Made by a program: the position numbers and the translations under genes. DNA of 64,000 nucleotides from Nemertoderma westbladi (lineage: Eukaryota > Xenacoelomorpha > Nemertodermatida > Nemertodermatidae): contig JAUCBJ010007346.1 of assembly GCA_032718475.1 (NCBI GenBank), positions 62,001-126,000 on the forward strand, read 5' to 3'. A model generated the notes under the pieces. It saw only the letters and a program-made list of their open reading frames with translations. It made no database searches and was not told the DNA's origin. Positions 36,086 to 45,609 of the stretch are shown piece after piece (within the stretch, counting starts at the first letter, position 1; each line of letters begins with the position of its first letter).

Positions 36086-37110
36086 TTAAATTAAACAATA
36101 CAAAAGTAATCCTTGATTCGTCGCTGTTTCTCCGCCAAGGATATTGAGCCGTTCCACGAGCGATTTCTTGACGTAACGGTACTTGAGCACCGATTCGATC
36201 TGCGCCACAACTTGAATACTGCCACCACTGGCAGCCACCTCGTCGACCAACCCTTGGCCTGGAACATCTGTGCCAGGCCCACGATCTTCTGTACCGAGCC
36301 GCCCAGGGGTGGTCTGCGTCTGGGCCAGGTTATAGCCCAGGAAGTTCCACGATTTGCGCTGAGCCACTAACGCACCACCGAGGTGAAGGAAAGTCGACAG
36401 GTGAGAATTCTTATTCCTCGAGAAAACAGACCAATTAATTTCATTGGCGCTTCTTTTAAATATTTCGAATAATATTTCCATATCCTTTGAGGTGTCAGTC
36501 ATCAGTAAAAAGTCGTCAGCGTAAGAAATGGCCTCCAACCAGACAGATTTAATGTAACAACCGGCGTTAGATATCTCGAGGTTGTCCATGATGCTGCGCT
36601 CGTATAGGTTAAACAGTATTGACGACAGAAGTGAACCCTGTTTCACCACCGCGTGTCACTAATATTCCTTCGCAATCTATAAGACCGTCAAATTTCAGAT
36701 AGACGGTTCTGTATTTACCATATAGTATTCTAGAACAGTTGCTACTATGTGCGGGTTAACGAACTCCAACATTTTCCGTCCCAATATGTCGTAGTCGACA
36801 GAGTCAAACGCAGCTTCGATATCCAACTGGCAGATGTACAATGTTTATCTCTGTGAGAGTTTAAATTCAAATATTCTAGAACTGTTGCTATGGCGATATC
36901 GTACCCAATCTTATCTCGATACGCAGTTTGATTATTATGCAGTTTAATATTTGCCAGGAAGTCACTTAATATGATGCGTTCGAAAACTTTAGCCCAGATA
37001 CTTATGGACGCTATGGGTCTATAGGAGCCGACGTTAAATAAGTCCCGTTGTTTACCTAGGCTGGTTATTACTGAATTACCAAAAGAGCAACGTGACTTGA
37101 TTCCAATCCA
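36086..37110 (-). pseudogene. Decayed second non-LTR reverse transcriptase
   Basis: Minus-strand remnant of a LINE unlike the A-F family. From high to low coordinates, in broken frames: GSYRPIASISIWAKVFERII (about 37030-36970), FDIEAAFDSVDYD-like catalytic motif (about 36830-36790), KQGSLLSSILFNLYERSIMD (about 36640-36580) and YADDFLLMTD (about 36520-36490), the last carrying the two catalytic aspartates. There is at least one frameshift just before KQGS and in-frame stops upstream. The order is that of CR1/L2-type reverse transcriptases, but I do not assign a clade. No endonuclease is visible. Confidence 0.8.
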
Positions 37111-38227
37111 GACATAAATGTATTACCCTGGATAGCAGGTCGCAAATTGGGTCCGGGTTCATATACAGTAAGGGATGCGAGGTCGGGGGACTTACCAGTA
37201 GATAACACTGAATCACTGTGGATTCAAGTGGATTGACAATAATTAGTGAAATGTTGTTAAGCTGTCAAAGTGTAGTTGCGGTTATTTAATTTCGCGTTCT
37301 ACAATGTTGATAATATGTTTGAATTGGATTGACAGGTTCGTTATAGGAGATTATATTTCCTGATAAATCATTATTTTTTGTGGATTTGCAATATTTTTAG
37401 TGATTAATTAATTATTTAGTAACGACGAGTGTTCTTTTATTGAGATTTTGGCATTAAATTTAGCGAAAATCACGTCATTTTTAGTAAAAATTTCATTACT
37501 TTTATTGAGTTGAAAAATAGGTCCCTTAAAAATTCAAGATATTATACGACCAGACATTACTGTAGTATTTCCATTTATATATTATATGTATATACCGGTA
37601 TTTAATAATAAAGAAAAAGGGCTAAAAGTAGAGAAGTGATTTAAAGGGGCAATAAAAAAATATTTCTTAATGATATTTAAATTTAAAAATCTTAAGATTA
37701 CTTCTCAGTTGGTATAACAGAATTACCACAGTCAATGACTAATACAGTATAATGTTTCTTGCTAAAATCTGGCAAAGATATCACTTTTCAACTACAAAAA
37801 TATGTTCATCTGCTGTTCTTCAACAGTTTAATTGCAATCGTGGGATGAAACTATATACAAAGTTGACAATATTCTGGTCCTCCTACCTTTATTTGCAGTC
37901 CCCCCCCCCCCCCCCCCCCACTCTTGTGTATTCGTGCAAAAAAACTCGTCAAAATTTTAATGTTAAGTGCTACTTTACAACCAAACAAATATGTGTATAA
38001 TTGAGTTATTATTTAGTTTTGGTCGTTACTTCGTTACCTTTAAAATAAGTTTATACACCGACCCCGCAAGATTTCACGTATAAACCGTACGTGTTCCATC
38101 AGATGACCAGTGATGTACTGTATAAACTCCTTAATCCTTCAACAAGGTTTCCTAAAGCAAATAAAACATTAATATCGCGTAGAATATCGCGTAGAGACTC
38201 TGTCAGTTCATTATCAACAACCCGGAC
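37111..38227. other. AT-rich spacer with 20-bp poly-C
   Basis: No gene seen. A C run spans 37900-37919. The frame across it at 37752-38000 has low-complexity translation and is not supported as coding. Confidence 0.5.
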
Positions 38228-39305
38228 CTACTCAATTGTGAGTTGAGTCAACAAAGGGAAGCTTCGTAGGGTCGTTATAATATACCTACAACTCCTTACT
38301 GTTACAAAAAATAAAGTAAGGGTTTCTACAGAGTTTATTACTGTCAGAATGTTGTCATAATCTACATCTAATTTAACATGGTTGAGATACAATTCCTTTA
38401 AGTTAGTGAATATATTATCTAAATCAACCGATGAAACATGAGAATCTACAATTTCAACTCGAATGATCTGCGGTAATGTAATTTCTTTGATTATGGCTTC
38501 CTGAATAAGTCCAACGTTGAGACCATAAAATTTTAACACCTGTAAGTTGGTAAAGCTCTGTATTTGATCGAATATAATATTAGATTCTGATTGAGATGGC
38601 CATGTCAAATTTAAGCGTAAACACTGAACTGTATCCTTGCACTGGGGGAGAATGAAGTCTATAAATCGGTTAGCAATAGTGAAGTTAGGCCCATCTAGAC
38701 CTAGACCACTCGCTAAATGAAAATCAACAAACTCGAAGTTCGTTGGGTTTTTATTCCACGTTTAATTAAACCCATTAGTAAATCCATAGAATCTTTTGTT
38801 TCTTTAATGATGATAGAGACATGGGGTAATAATTTATGTAAATTTACCAGATCATTGACTGACATTTTACATTTGGTTATGGTCAAAGTTTGCAATCTTT
38901 CAAGTTGGGATATGATACCAAGTTCCGGAAAGGTGACAACTAAACAGGGTTTTCCGGGAATACTTAATGTTTCAAGGTTTGGACAACATCGCACGATAGT
39001 ACTGAGACTGACTGGTCTATTTCTTCTCATCCTCAGAGTGGTGAGTTGGGGGATCTTACAACCCTTCTTATCGCCCTCCTGAGGCCAGCACTCTGTTCTT
39101 AACAGAGTTGAGATAAGGGAACCTAACATAACCGATGGAACAAAAATCCGTAGCAGACAATATATGTTCTTGGTAACGTAATAAATAATCTATACAGATC
39201 CAATATACTCTCAATCCTTGGGTCACCATGGGTAACCATTTTAATACAGTAGTATGATAGATACATCAGCGGGATATTGTTCGCCAAAAACTCTATTTCT
39301 TTCAA
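38228..39305 (-). pseudogene. Leucine-rich-repeat protein with frameshifts
   Basis: Two long minus-strand frames (39129-38713 and the one ending at 38228) carry LRR-like units: PQLTTLRMR, CCPNLETLSI, LERLQTLTITKC, then FTNLQVLKFYGL, FTNLKELYLNHV, VETLTLFFV and FPLLTQLTIE. The second frame is open upstream of its first ATG back to about 38765 (for instance NFEFVDFHLASGLGLDG), so the two are one coding region split by a one-base shift near 38755-38765, next to A5 and C3 runs. A further frame change near 39125 joins a possible upstream piece (to 39305). LRR/F-box-type substrate receptors look like this, but no F-box is seen. Either a pseudogene or a sequencing indel. Confidence 0.65.
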
Positions 39306-40712
39306 TTATAATATCAACAGGGACGAAGCATTGCTCCAAAAATATACCCTTCTAGGATTCCATAATGTACTCCAAGGTTATTTGTGGGGTGTGAGTGTTT
39401 GAGCATGGGCGGGAGTAATTCGTCATACAAGTTGCAGTTGGTACATATGAGATCAGGACATAATTACTTGCGAAGAAGGGACGACATGCGAGTTCGTGGT
39501 CCTAAAGTAAACGCCAACCAGTTAGAAATAGCACCACTTATATCGTTGTTACGATCAGCATAAACCACTTTCCTATAATATTCCTTTATTTTTTTAAGAA
39601 TTGTAAATGTACGCAATACTAAATGGCCCAAACTCATAAAAAGTGGCCAAAAACCATTCCCACACGATTCGACTTAATTTTAGAATGATATTTTTTTTGG
39701 AACCTAGTAAAGTTATATATATTTTTGAAGATAATTTTATGGTCCAACAAATGCACAAAAAATCATACTGCCACTCCGACTTTGAAAGATTTTACAGACC
39801 TTTTAGTACTAAAAAATGCAGGATTTTTAATTGTCCAAAAAAGTTCATTGCATTGTGGGGGATGTATTTTGACATCTACTAGGTGTATTTCAACAAGTTA
39901 TAGCTCATTTTAAAGCTAAATAATAGAGGAATGCAATGGAATAACTCCCAAATTGTTTTATTGATATCATATTGAAATACAACAATATATAATATACCCA
40001 TATTTTTGACAATTACTTGTCCCAAACGGGAACACCTGAAATCACCAAAAGGTTTTTATTGGGATTCTATAAACTAAATTCTTATTTGAAAGGAAAATCT
40101 TCGGGAAGTTGAACATTCAAGATTTTACGAAAAAATACAAAACACAACCGGAGATATGGCTGGTTTTATAGGTGCGAGTCGATTATGTCAATTAGGATTG
40201 TCCCATGTGTATAACACCAAGTGCACTGCTTTACCATGCTCTAGAATCAGTTCTAACAAACGTGATAATGAAGATTCTAATATCAGTCTTATCAATATAT
40301 CAGATATTGGTCTTTTGCGTGAGTAATCATTTGTGGCAACAATTGACTGTGGAATAGACTTTAGCTGCTATTACATTTATCAGCATGAGCTTTGTCCCAC
40401 CTGTAACAAAAGCCTGTAACACAAAAAATCGTTACAGGGCGGGACTTCCCACACGTAACATGTAAATCGAATAAATTTGGGCTACAGAGTGGGACACAGA
40501 GTGCAGCGCTTAGAGTATAATTTTAAATTTAAGTTTTTAGCGCTAAATAAATATAATTTGATTGATTTGATTGAAACGTCTCACCTGTAACACTTCAGTA
40601 GAACCGCAATAGTACTACTAATTGTATTTCTAGTTAATGAAGTTGCTAAGGCTAAGAATATGAAAATCCGTTGGATATATTTGGAGGTTGGTCACGGGAA
40701 GGGCCCTTGCGG
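39306..40712. other. Spacer, no gene called
   Basis: AT-rich DNA. Around 40400-40580 the word CCTGTAAC or its complement recurs four times, including a short hairpin (CCTGTAAC ... GTTACAGG). This may be part of the transposon whose coding fragment follows at 40985. No coding sequence is convincing. Confidence 0.45.
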
Positions 40713-40985
40713 ATAATAATAAATAATAATAATAATAATATTGGTTATTTATATAGCGCTTTATTATGCTCGGCATACTCAAAGCGCTTTTATTATCATT
40801 ACCCCAGCAAAGCCAGGTTCCCATTATACCGCTGGGTTGACGTAGGCACTAATGTCTAAAGTGTCTTGCCTAGGGACACAACAATGCGAAATTTCTACAG
40901 CCTTTAGTCGGATTCGAACCTGCACCACCAAACACTATTGTGTAAGCAGTTCAGGCGCCGTATCCACTCGGACACTGCGACATTA
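40713..40985 (-). mobile_element. tRNA-derived SINE
   Basis: Read on the minus strand: a tRNA-like head (40985 to about 40900) with A-box-like GTCCGAGTGGATACGG and an exact B-box GGTTCGAATCC, a central body, then AAAGCGCTTTGAGTATGCC, GCGCTATATAAATAACC and an (ATT)n tail ending near 40713. The head resembles a type II (Ser/Leu-like) tRNA. RNA polymerase III would transcribe it from the internal boxes and a LINE would have to mobilise it. The GCGCTTTGAG...GCGCTATATAAAT tail is, to my knowledge, widespread in invertebrate SINEs (MetaSINE-like). I could not settle the target duplication. Confidence 0.85.
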
Positions 40986-41329
40986 TATTGGATGGAGTTG
41001 GTGGAACGATTAAGGGGACATTGTCAAACATTATTGGCATGCACATTGATGGTGATACCCCTAGCTTCAATGACATAATTGCCATGCTGAAATCTCGTAT
41101 AAAAACCAAGATATTTTCATACTCGCCTAATGATGTGGAACTGGTAAAGGATACCATACCAAGTAACATAGGCCCCCTCCAGGGAATTGGAAAGGCCCAC
41201 GAGATTATATATAACCAGGGTGGCGATATCTATATTATAAATATTTCTTGTAAGAAAGTGAGTCCACTATTCTGCATCGAACATGGCGTGGCAGTCCGTC
41301 CATGTGTGTCAGGCGGAAGGTGTCATTGA
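40985..41329 (+). pseudogene. Probable transposon-derived ORF fragment (DGVGG motif)
   Basis: The frame reads ILDGVGGTIKGTLSNIIGMH and later IPSNIGPLQGIGKAHEI and GGDIYIINISC. A DGVGGTxKxT box followed by such a C-terminal region recurs in unnamed repetitive proteins of invertebrate genomes that I associate with transposons; that association is from memory and not firm. There is no start codon next to it, and a SINE abuts its 5' side, so it is a fragment. A GTAAG follows the ISCKK-coding codons and could be a donor. Confidence 0.5.
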
Positions 41330-41624
41330 AACTATTGAAGACGATGAATAAGATGGAATACTGGATGCTGATGATGTTATGGAAGGGAGAAGTGAGAGAT
41401 ATCGGTGGAGGTGGCGAGGCAGGGGATAGCGGTATAAGTGCAAGAGGAGGTGTTAGAGGTGGGCGGGCAGAATGTTAGAGGAGTTAGAAGAGCAGTTAGA
41501 GGTGGGAGGGAAAAATATAGAGGTGCAAGGGGAGCAGTTGGAGGTCAGAGGGGAAAAGGTAGAGGTGCAAGGGGAGCAGTTGGAGGAGCGAGAGGAGTAG
41601 TTCAGCGTGCGAGAGGAGAAGCGA

Positions 41625-43000
41625 GTGGAGACGGAGTGGGAAGTACAGGAGGATCTGTGGAAGATGTGGGAGACGGAGTGGGAAGCTCAGGAGGATATGT
41701 GGAATTGTGGGAAAGATGGAGTGGGAAGTATGGGAGGATCTGTGGAGGGTGTGGGAGACGGAGTGGGAAATACAAGAGGATCTGTGGAGGGTGTGGCAGA
41801 CGAGTGGGGAGTACAGGAGGATCTGTGGAGGGTGTAGGAGACGGAGTGGGAAGTACAGGAGGATCTGTGGAGGATGTGGGAGACGGAGTGGGAAGTAAAG
41901 GTGGATCTGTGGAGGGTGTGGGAGACGAGTGGGGAGTACAAGAGGATCTGTGGAGGGTGTGGGAGACGGAGTGGGAAGTACAGGAGGATCTGTGGAGGAA
42001 GTGGGAGACGGAGTGGAAAGTACAGGAGGATCTGTGGAGGAAGTGGGAGACGGAGTGGGAAGTACGGGGGGATCTGTGGAGGGTGTGGGAGACGGAGTGG
42101 GAAATACAGGAGGATCTGTGGAGGAAGTGGGAGACGGAGTGGGAAGTACAGGATGATCTGTGGAGGGTGTGGGAGGCGGAGTGGGAAATACAAGAGGATC
42201 TGTGGAGGGTGTGGGAGACGAGTGGGGAGTACAGGAGGATCTGTGGAGGGTGTAGGAGACGGAGTGGGAAGTACAGGAGGATCTGTGGAGGAAGTGGGAG
42301 ACGGAGTGGGAAGTACAGGATGATCTGTGGAGGGTGTGGGAGACGGAGTGGGAAGTACAGGAGGATCTGTGGAGGAAGTGGGAGAAGGAGTGGGAAGTAC
42401 AGGAGGATCTGTGGAGGGTGTGGGAGACGGAGTGGGAAATACAGGAGGATCTGTGGAGGAAGTGGGAGACGGAGTGGGAAGTACAGGATGATCTGTGGAG
42501 GGTGTGGGAGGCGGAGTGGGAAATACAAGAGGATCTGTGGAGGGTGTGGGAGACGAGTGGGGAGTACAGGAGGATCTGTGGAGGGTGTAGGAGACGGAGT
42601 GGGAAGTACAGGATGATCTGTGGAGGAAGTGGGAGACGGAGTGGGAAGTACAGGAGGATCTGTGGAGGGTGTGGGAGACGGAGTGGGAAATACAGGAGGA
42701 TCTGTGGAGGAAGTGGGAGACGGAGTGGGAAGTACAGGATGATCTGTGGAGGGTGTGGGAGGCGGAGTGGGAAATACAAGAGGATCTGTGGAGGGTGTGG
42801 GAGACGAGTGGGGAGTACAGGAGGATCTGTGGAGGGTGTAGGAGACGGAGTGGGAAGTACAGGAGGATCGGTGGAGGAAGTGGGAGACGGAGTGGGAAGT
42901 ACAGGATGATCTGTGGAGGGTGTGGGAGACGGAGTGGGAAGTACAGGAGGATCTGTGGAGGAAGTGGGAGAAGGAGTGGGAAGTACAGGAGGATCTGTGG
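41625..43000. repeat. 42-bp G-rich minisatellite (~32 copies)
   Basis: The consensus combines GTGGGAGACGGAGTGGGAAG, TACAGGAGGATCTGTGGAGG and a variable GT/AA pair, 42 bp in all. Because 42 is a multiple of 3, all frames stay open for long stretches on both strands, giving spurious frames of up to 539 codons. Variants with AGACGAGTGGGGAGT are one base shorter and shift frame. Variants recur in blocks (GGGAGGCGGA at 42171, 42506 and 42757; spacing 335 and 251 bp), a higher-order structure from block duplication. One strand is almost pyrimidine-free in places, so unusual DNA structure is possible. I see no sign that it is a gene. Confidence 0.92.
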
Positions 43001-43004
43001 ATGC

Positions 43005-43554
43005 TGATGACTTAGGAGTACTCTCAGAATCACTAGAGGGAGCCCAACGGCTCCTCAGCTCATTAGAACATGCTGCTTCTAGTGTTGGTCTTTTTATTAA
43101 CTCCAGAAAGACCAAAATTTTGACAGTTAACTTTGAAAGTCCTCAGCAAGTCTCTGATCGGATGAGGATAAGCTCAAAAGATGGTATGCTTGAGCATGTG
43201 GATGACTTCTGTTACCTGGGATCATGGATCCGGAAGTCAGGTGAGGACCTTCGAATACGTAAGGGAAAGGCATGGGCAGCCTTGAATAGGCTTTCCAGGA
43301 TTTGGAAGTCACCGAGAATTAATCGGAAACTTAAGGTCCGGTTATTTAGAGCAGCAGTAGTTCCAGTACTCCTCTATGGGAGTCCATGCTGGGCTCTAAC
43401 TGCTGAGGACACCAAATCTCTGGACGGCACATTCACAAGAATGCTACGCCGGGTTCATTGTGTCAAGTTCAATGCACACATCTCCAACCAGACACTATAT
43501 AACATTGGAGGTGTCTCATTGGTTCCCCCAAGCTTGACACTAGAACAAAATCGG
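43005..43554 (+). mobile_element. Internal LINE fragment E fused to the minisatellite
   Basis: Plus-strand piece of the LINE family from just after the FADD box ([19 protein letters not shown]) to the SLTLEQNR region. The minisatellite runs directly into it at about 43003 and the 3' end is missing, so the element is truncated at both sides. No target duplication is seen. It cannot encode an active protein. Confidence 0.88.
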
Positions 43555-43815
43555 AAATCACCATTCAAGGGCTCTGATTGGCTGATATCGGGCGTTACAT
43601 TGTGTTACAGGAATGGACATCAGATTTTTCAATTATTTGTTACTAGACATCTCCAACCAGACACTATATAACATTGGAGGTGTCTCATTGGTTCCCCCAA
43701 GCTTGACACTAGAACAAAATCGGAAATCACCATTCAAGGGCTCTGATTGGCTGATATCGGGCGTTACATTGTGTTACAGGAATGGACATCAGATTTTTCA
43801 ATTATTTGTTACTAG
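43478..43815 (+). repeat. 169-bp exact tandem duplication
   Basis: 43478-43646 and 43647-43815 appear identical. Each unit contains the end of LINE fragment E (from ACATCTCCAACCAGACACTA) plus about 92 bp of non-LINE DNA ending GTTACTAG. The duplication therefore took place after the LINE was truncated. Confidence 0.9.
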
Positions 43816-44668
43816 GAGGTCGGGGCTATTGGGAAATTACCACCATTGAATTCAGCGCATCGAGAGCTATCTGGTGATATATAATATTACATACTTTGGG
43901 GAACTTTTTGTGATTTTGAGCCAAATGAAATACGAATATAACTGGAACGACAGCCATAGGAAAGGCATAAATTATAAGTTAGTAATATGGAAAATACAAC
44001 AGTTTTATATACAAATTTAGTGCTACCTTATTGGTTGAAGATTATATAAAATCAACATGTTATATCATTACGTCACATTGTATTGCGTCATGTCTGCCGG
44101 CTGCTATGTAATGAAGATATGAACTTTATCCATATCAGTAATAATCCAAAATTTGCCTTTGGGGAACATCCTGGTCTTACCAAATCGCCTACTTATTGTA
44201 GGTATCGACAGTGAATTGTTGTTATGTTTAATAATTAAGACCCAATTTTTCAGAAACAATAAAGAATACAATTTGCAGATATTTAATGAGATAAATATAT
44301 AAGAAGAGTTACTGAAGATTATTATCATTATTAGTTAAATATCCAAAAGTATCATATAAATATAAAGTTGATGCTGCATGAGGTATCGTTTTTGAGTGAG
44401 GTATATCTATGATAGTCCACGTAAAATATTAATATGAAAAAATGCAGAAAGTTTAAATTGCGGACAGGCAGACTGAGGATGAGCGATGCGGGTGCGTTTC
44501 ATATTGGAGCAATTTAATCCATGGCCATTATATATAACAATGAGAACTAAAAAACAAATAATCATGTAACTAAAAGTTATAAAATAAAACAACTAAAAAG
44601 CAATGATGACTAAAATTTAAGAACTTTAAAAAAATATATTGCAGCATATTAAGCGTGTATCATCATCA
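43816..44668. other. AT-rich spacer
   Basis: No gene, repeat or RNA recognised. It includes the probable 3' UTR of the minus-strand gene that ends at 44669. Confidence 0.5.
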
Positions 44669-45257
44669 CTATGGGAACAGTCTCCTTGACGACGTCCTGT
44701 CTCTACCGTTATGATTTTGCTTAGCAACGGGCACGGTTTCCCCATCACTGTGGTTGTAGACGCTGTTATCATTCCGCAGTAGGAACTTGGGTTCCGGGCT
44801 GGCCGTACTCAGTCCGTAGTAAACGTTCGCCGAGTCGGGGAATGTCCGAGTCGTCCCGTCCTCCAGTTGCTGCAGCAACGAGAAGCCGCGACAACGTTCC
44901 CTGGTCGCCTCCACGGGGTAGCCCTTCAGTATTGCACATTTTACGCTAGAAACTCGAGCGTCTGGAGTCACCTAGACAACGAGAAAACAACACCTCATGT
45001 TTATGGTGAATACTAAATCGCGGTAGTTGTTAAGCAAACAACAACTTTCGACGCATACAAATGATGATGAATGACTGATGACTTGGGACCGGTAAATGAC
45101 TCACTGTTATTGTTTGGTAGAGCCGTTGGGGCGATATCAGCGGGTCGTCTATAGCAACGTGGATCACCTTCCCTTCCTGCCGTTCCGTTTCCGAAGCCGC
45201 TGTGGAATCGGTTCGAACGTAACTCGCTATGGATGACGCCGAAACAGAATGCGAAAT
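44669..45257 (-). CDS. Ras-association-like domain, last two exons of a gene
   Basis: Exons on the minus strand: 45105..45257 (acceptor TTCCAG, donor ACA|GTGAGT) and 44669..44971 (acceptor GTCTAG), both phase 0. The joined product runs from ISHSVSASS to a stop at 44669 (151 residues). The stretch GKVIHVAIDDPLISPQRLYQ through PEPKFLLRND fits a ubiquitin-fold RA domain: two leading beta strands, a helix after VSSVKCAILKGYPV, FSLLQQLEDG, then a closing FLLR. Such domains bind Ras/Rap-type GTPases. The tail after FLLR is polar. The 5' exons are not certain; the frame at 45598-47220 is the obvious candidate but I could not find a donor in matching phase. Domain call by eye. Confidence 0.6.
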
Positions 45258-45489
45258 CTGGAATATATTAAAACGGAACTGATAGATAATCCCAATGGGG
45301 ATATTAATGATGAGCTCTTTCTTATACGTAAGGTTGGCTACAGACTGCTCGTAGGTCCAGCCAGAACGTTGCAATGATATCAACTGGATTAAATGAGATA
45401 ATTTGGGCCAACCACTTAGAGTTCAGTGAGTCACGAATTTTAGTAAAATTATTCGAAATCAAATTATATAAAGGTACAACGTTGGGACA

Positions 45490-45609
45490 GGGGGGGGGGG
45501 GGGGGGGGACTCGACGCAAATCTCGGCGAATTAACATCCCGCCTCAATGTTAAATTCTCAATTGTGGGAAAGGAGCAGGTTACAGTGGCACGTTATTTTA
45601 ACCAAATCT
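45490..45609 (+). repeat. Dispersed repeat, copy 5, with 19-bp poly-G
   Basis: G run 45490-45508, then GGCGAATTAACATCC, CTCAATGTTAAATT, GGGAAAGGAGCAGGTTACAG and GTTATTTTAACCAAA. The last bases overlap the end of the minus-strand frame at 45598, whose TAA stop (GGTTAA on that strand) lies in the repeat. Confidence 0.7.

Noticed and set aside
40905-40985. Functional tRNA gene
   Set aside because: An exact B-box and an A-box-like sequence are present, but the acceptor stem does not pair well and the sequence continues into a SINE body and (ATT)n tail.
41438-43115. Long frames on both strands (up to 539 codons) that look like repetitive proteins rich in S, T, P or G, R
   Set aside because: They are produced by the 42-bp minisatellite, whose period is a multiple of 3; overlapping frames on both strands are equally open and none shows a start context or domain.
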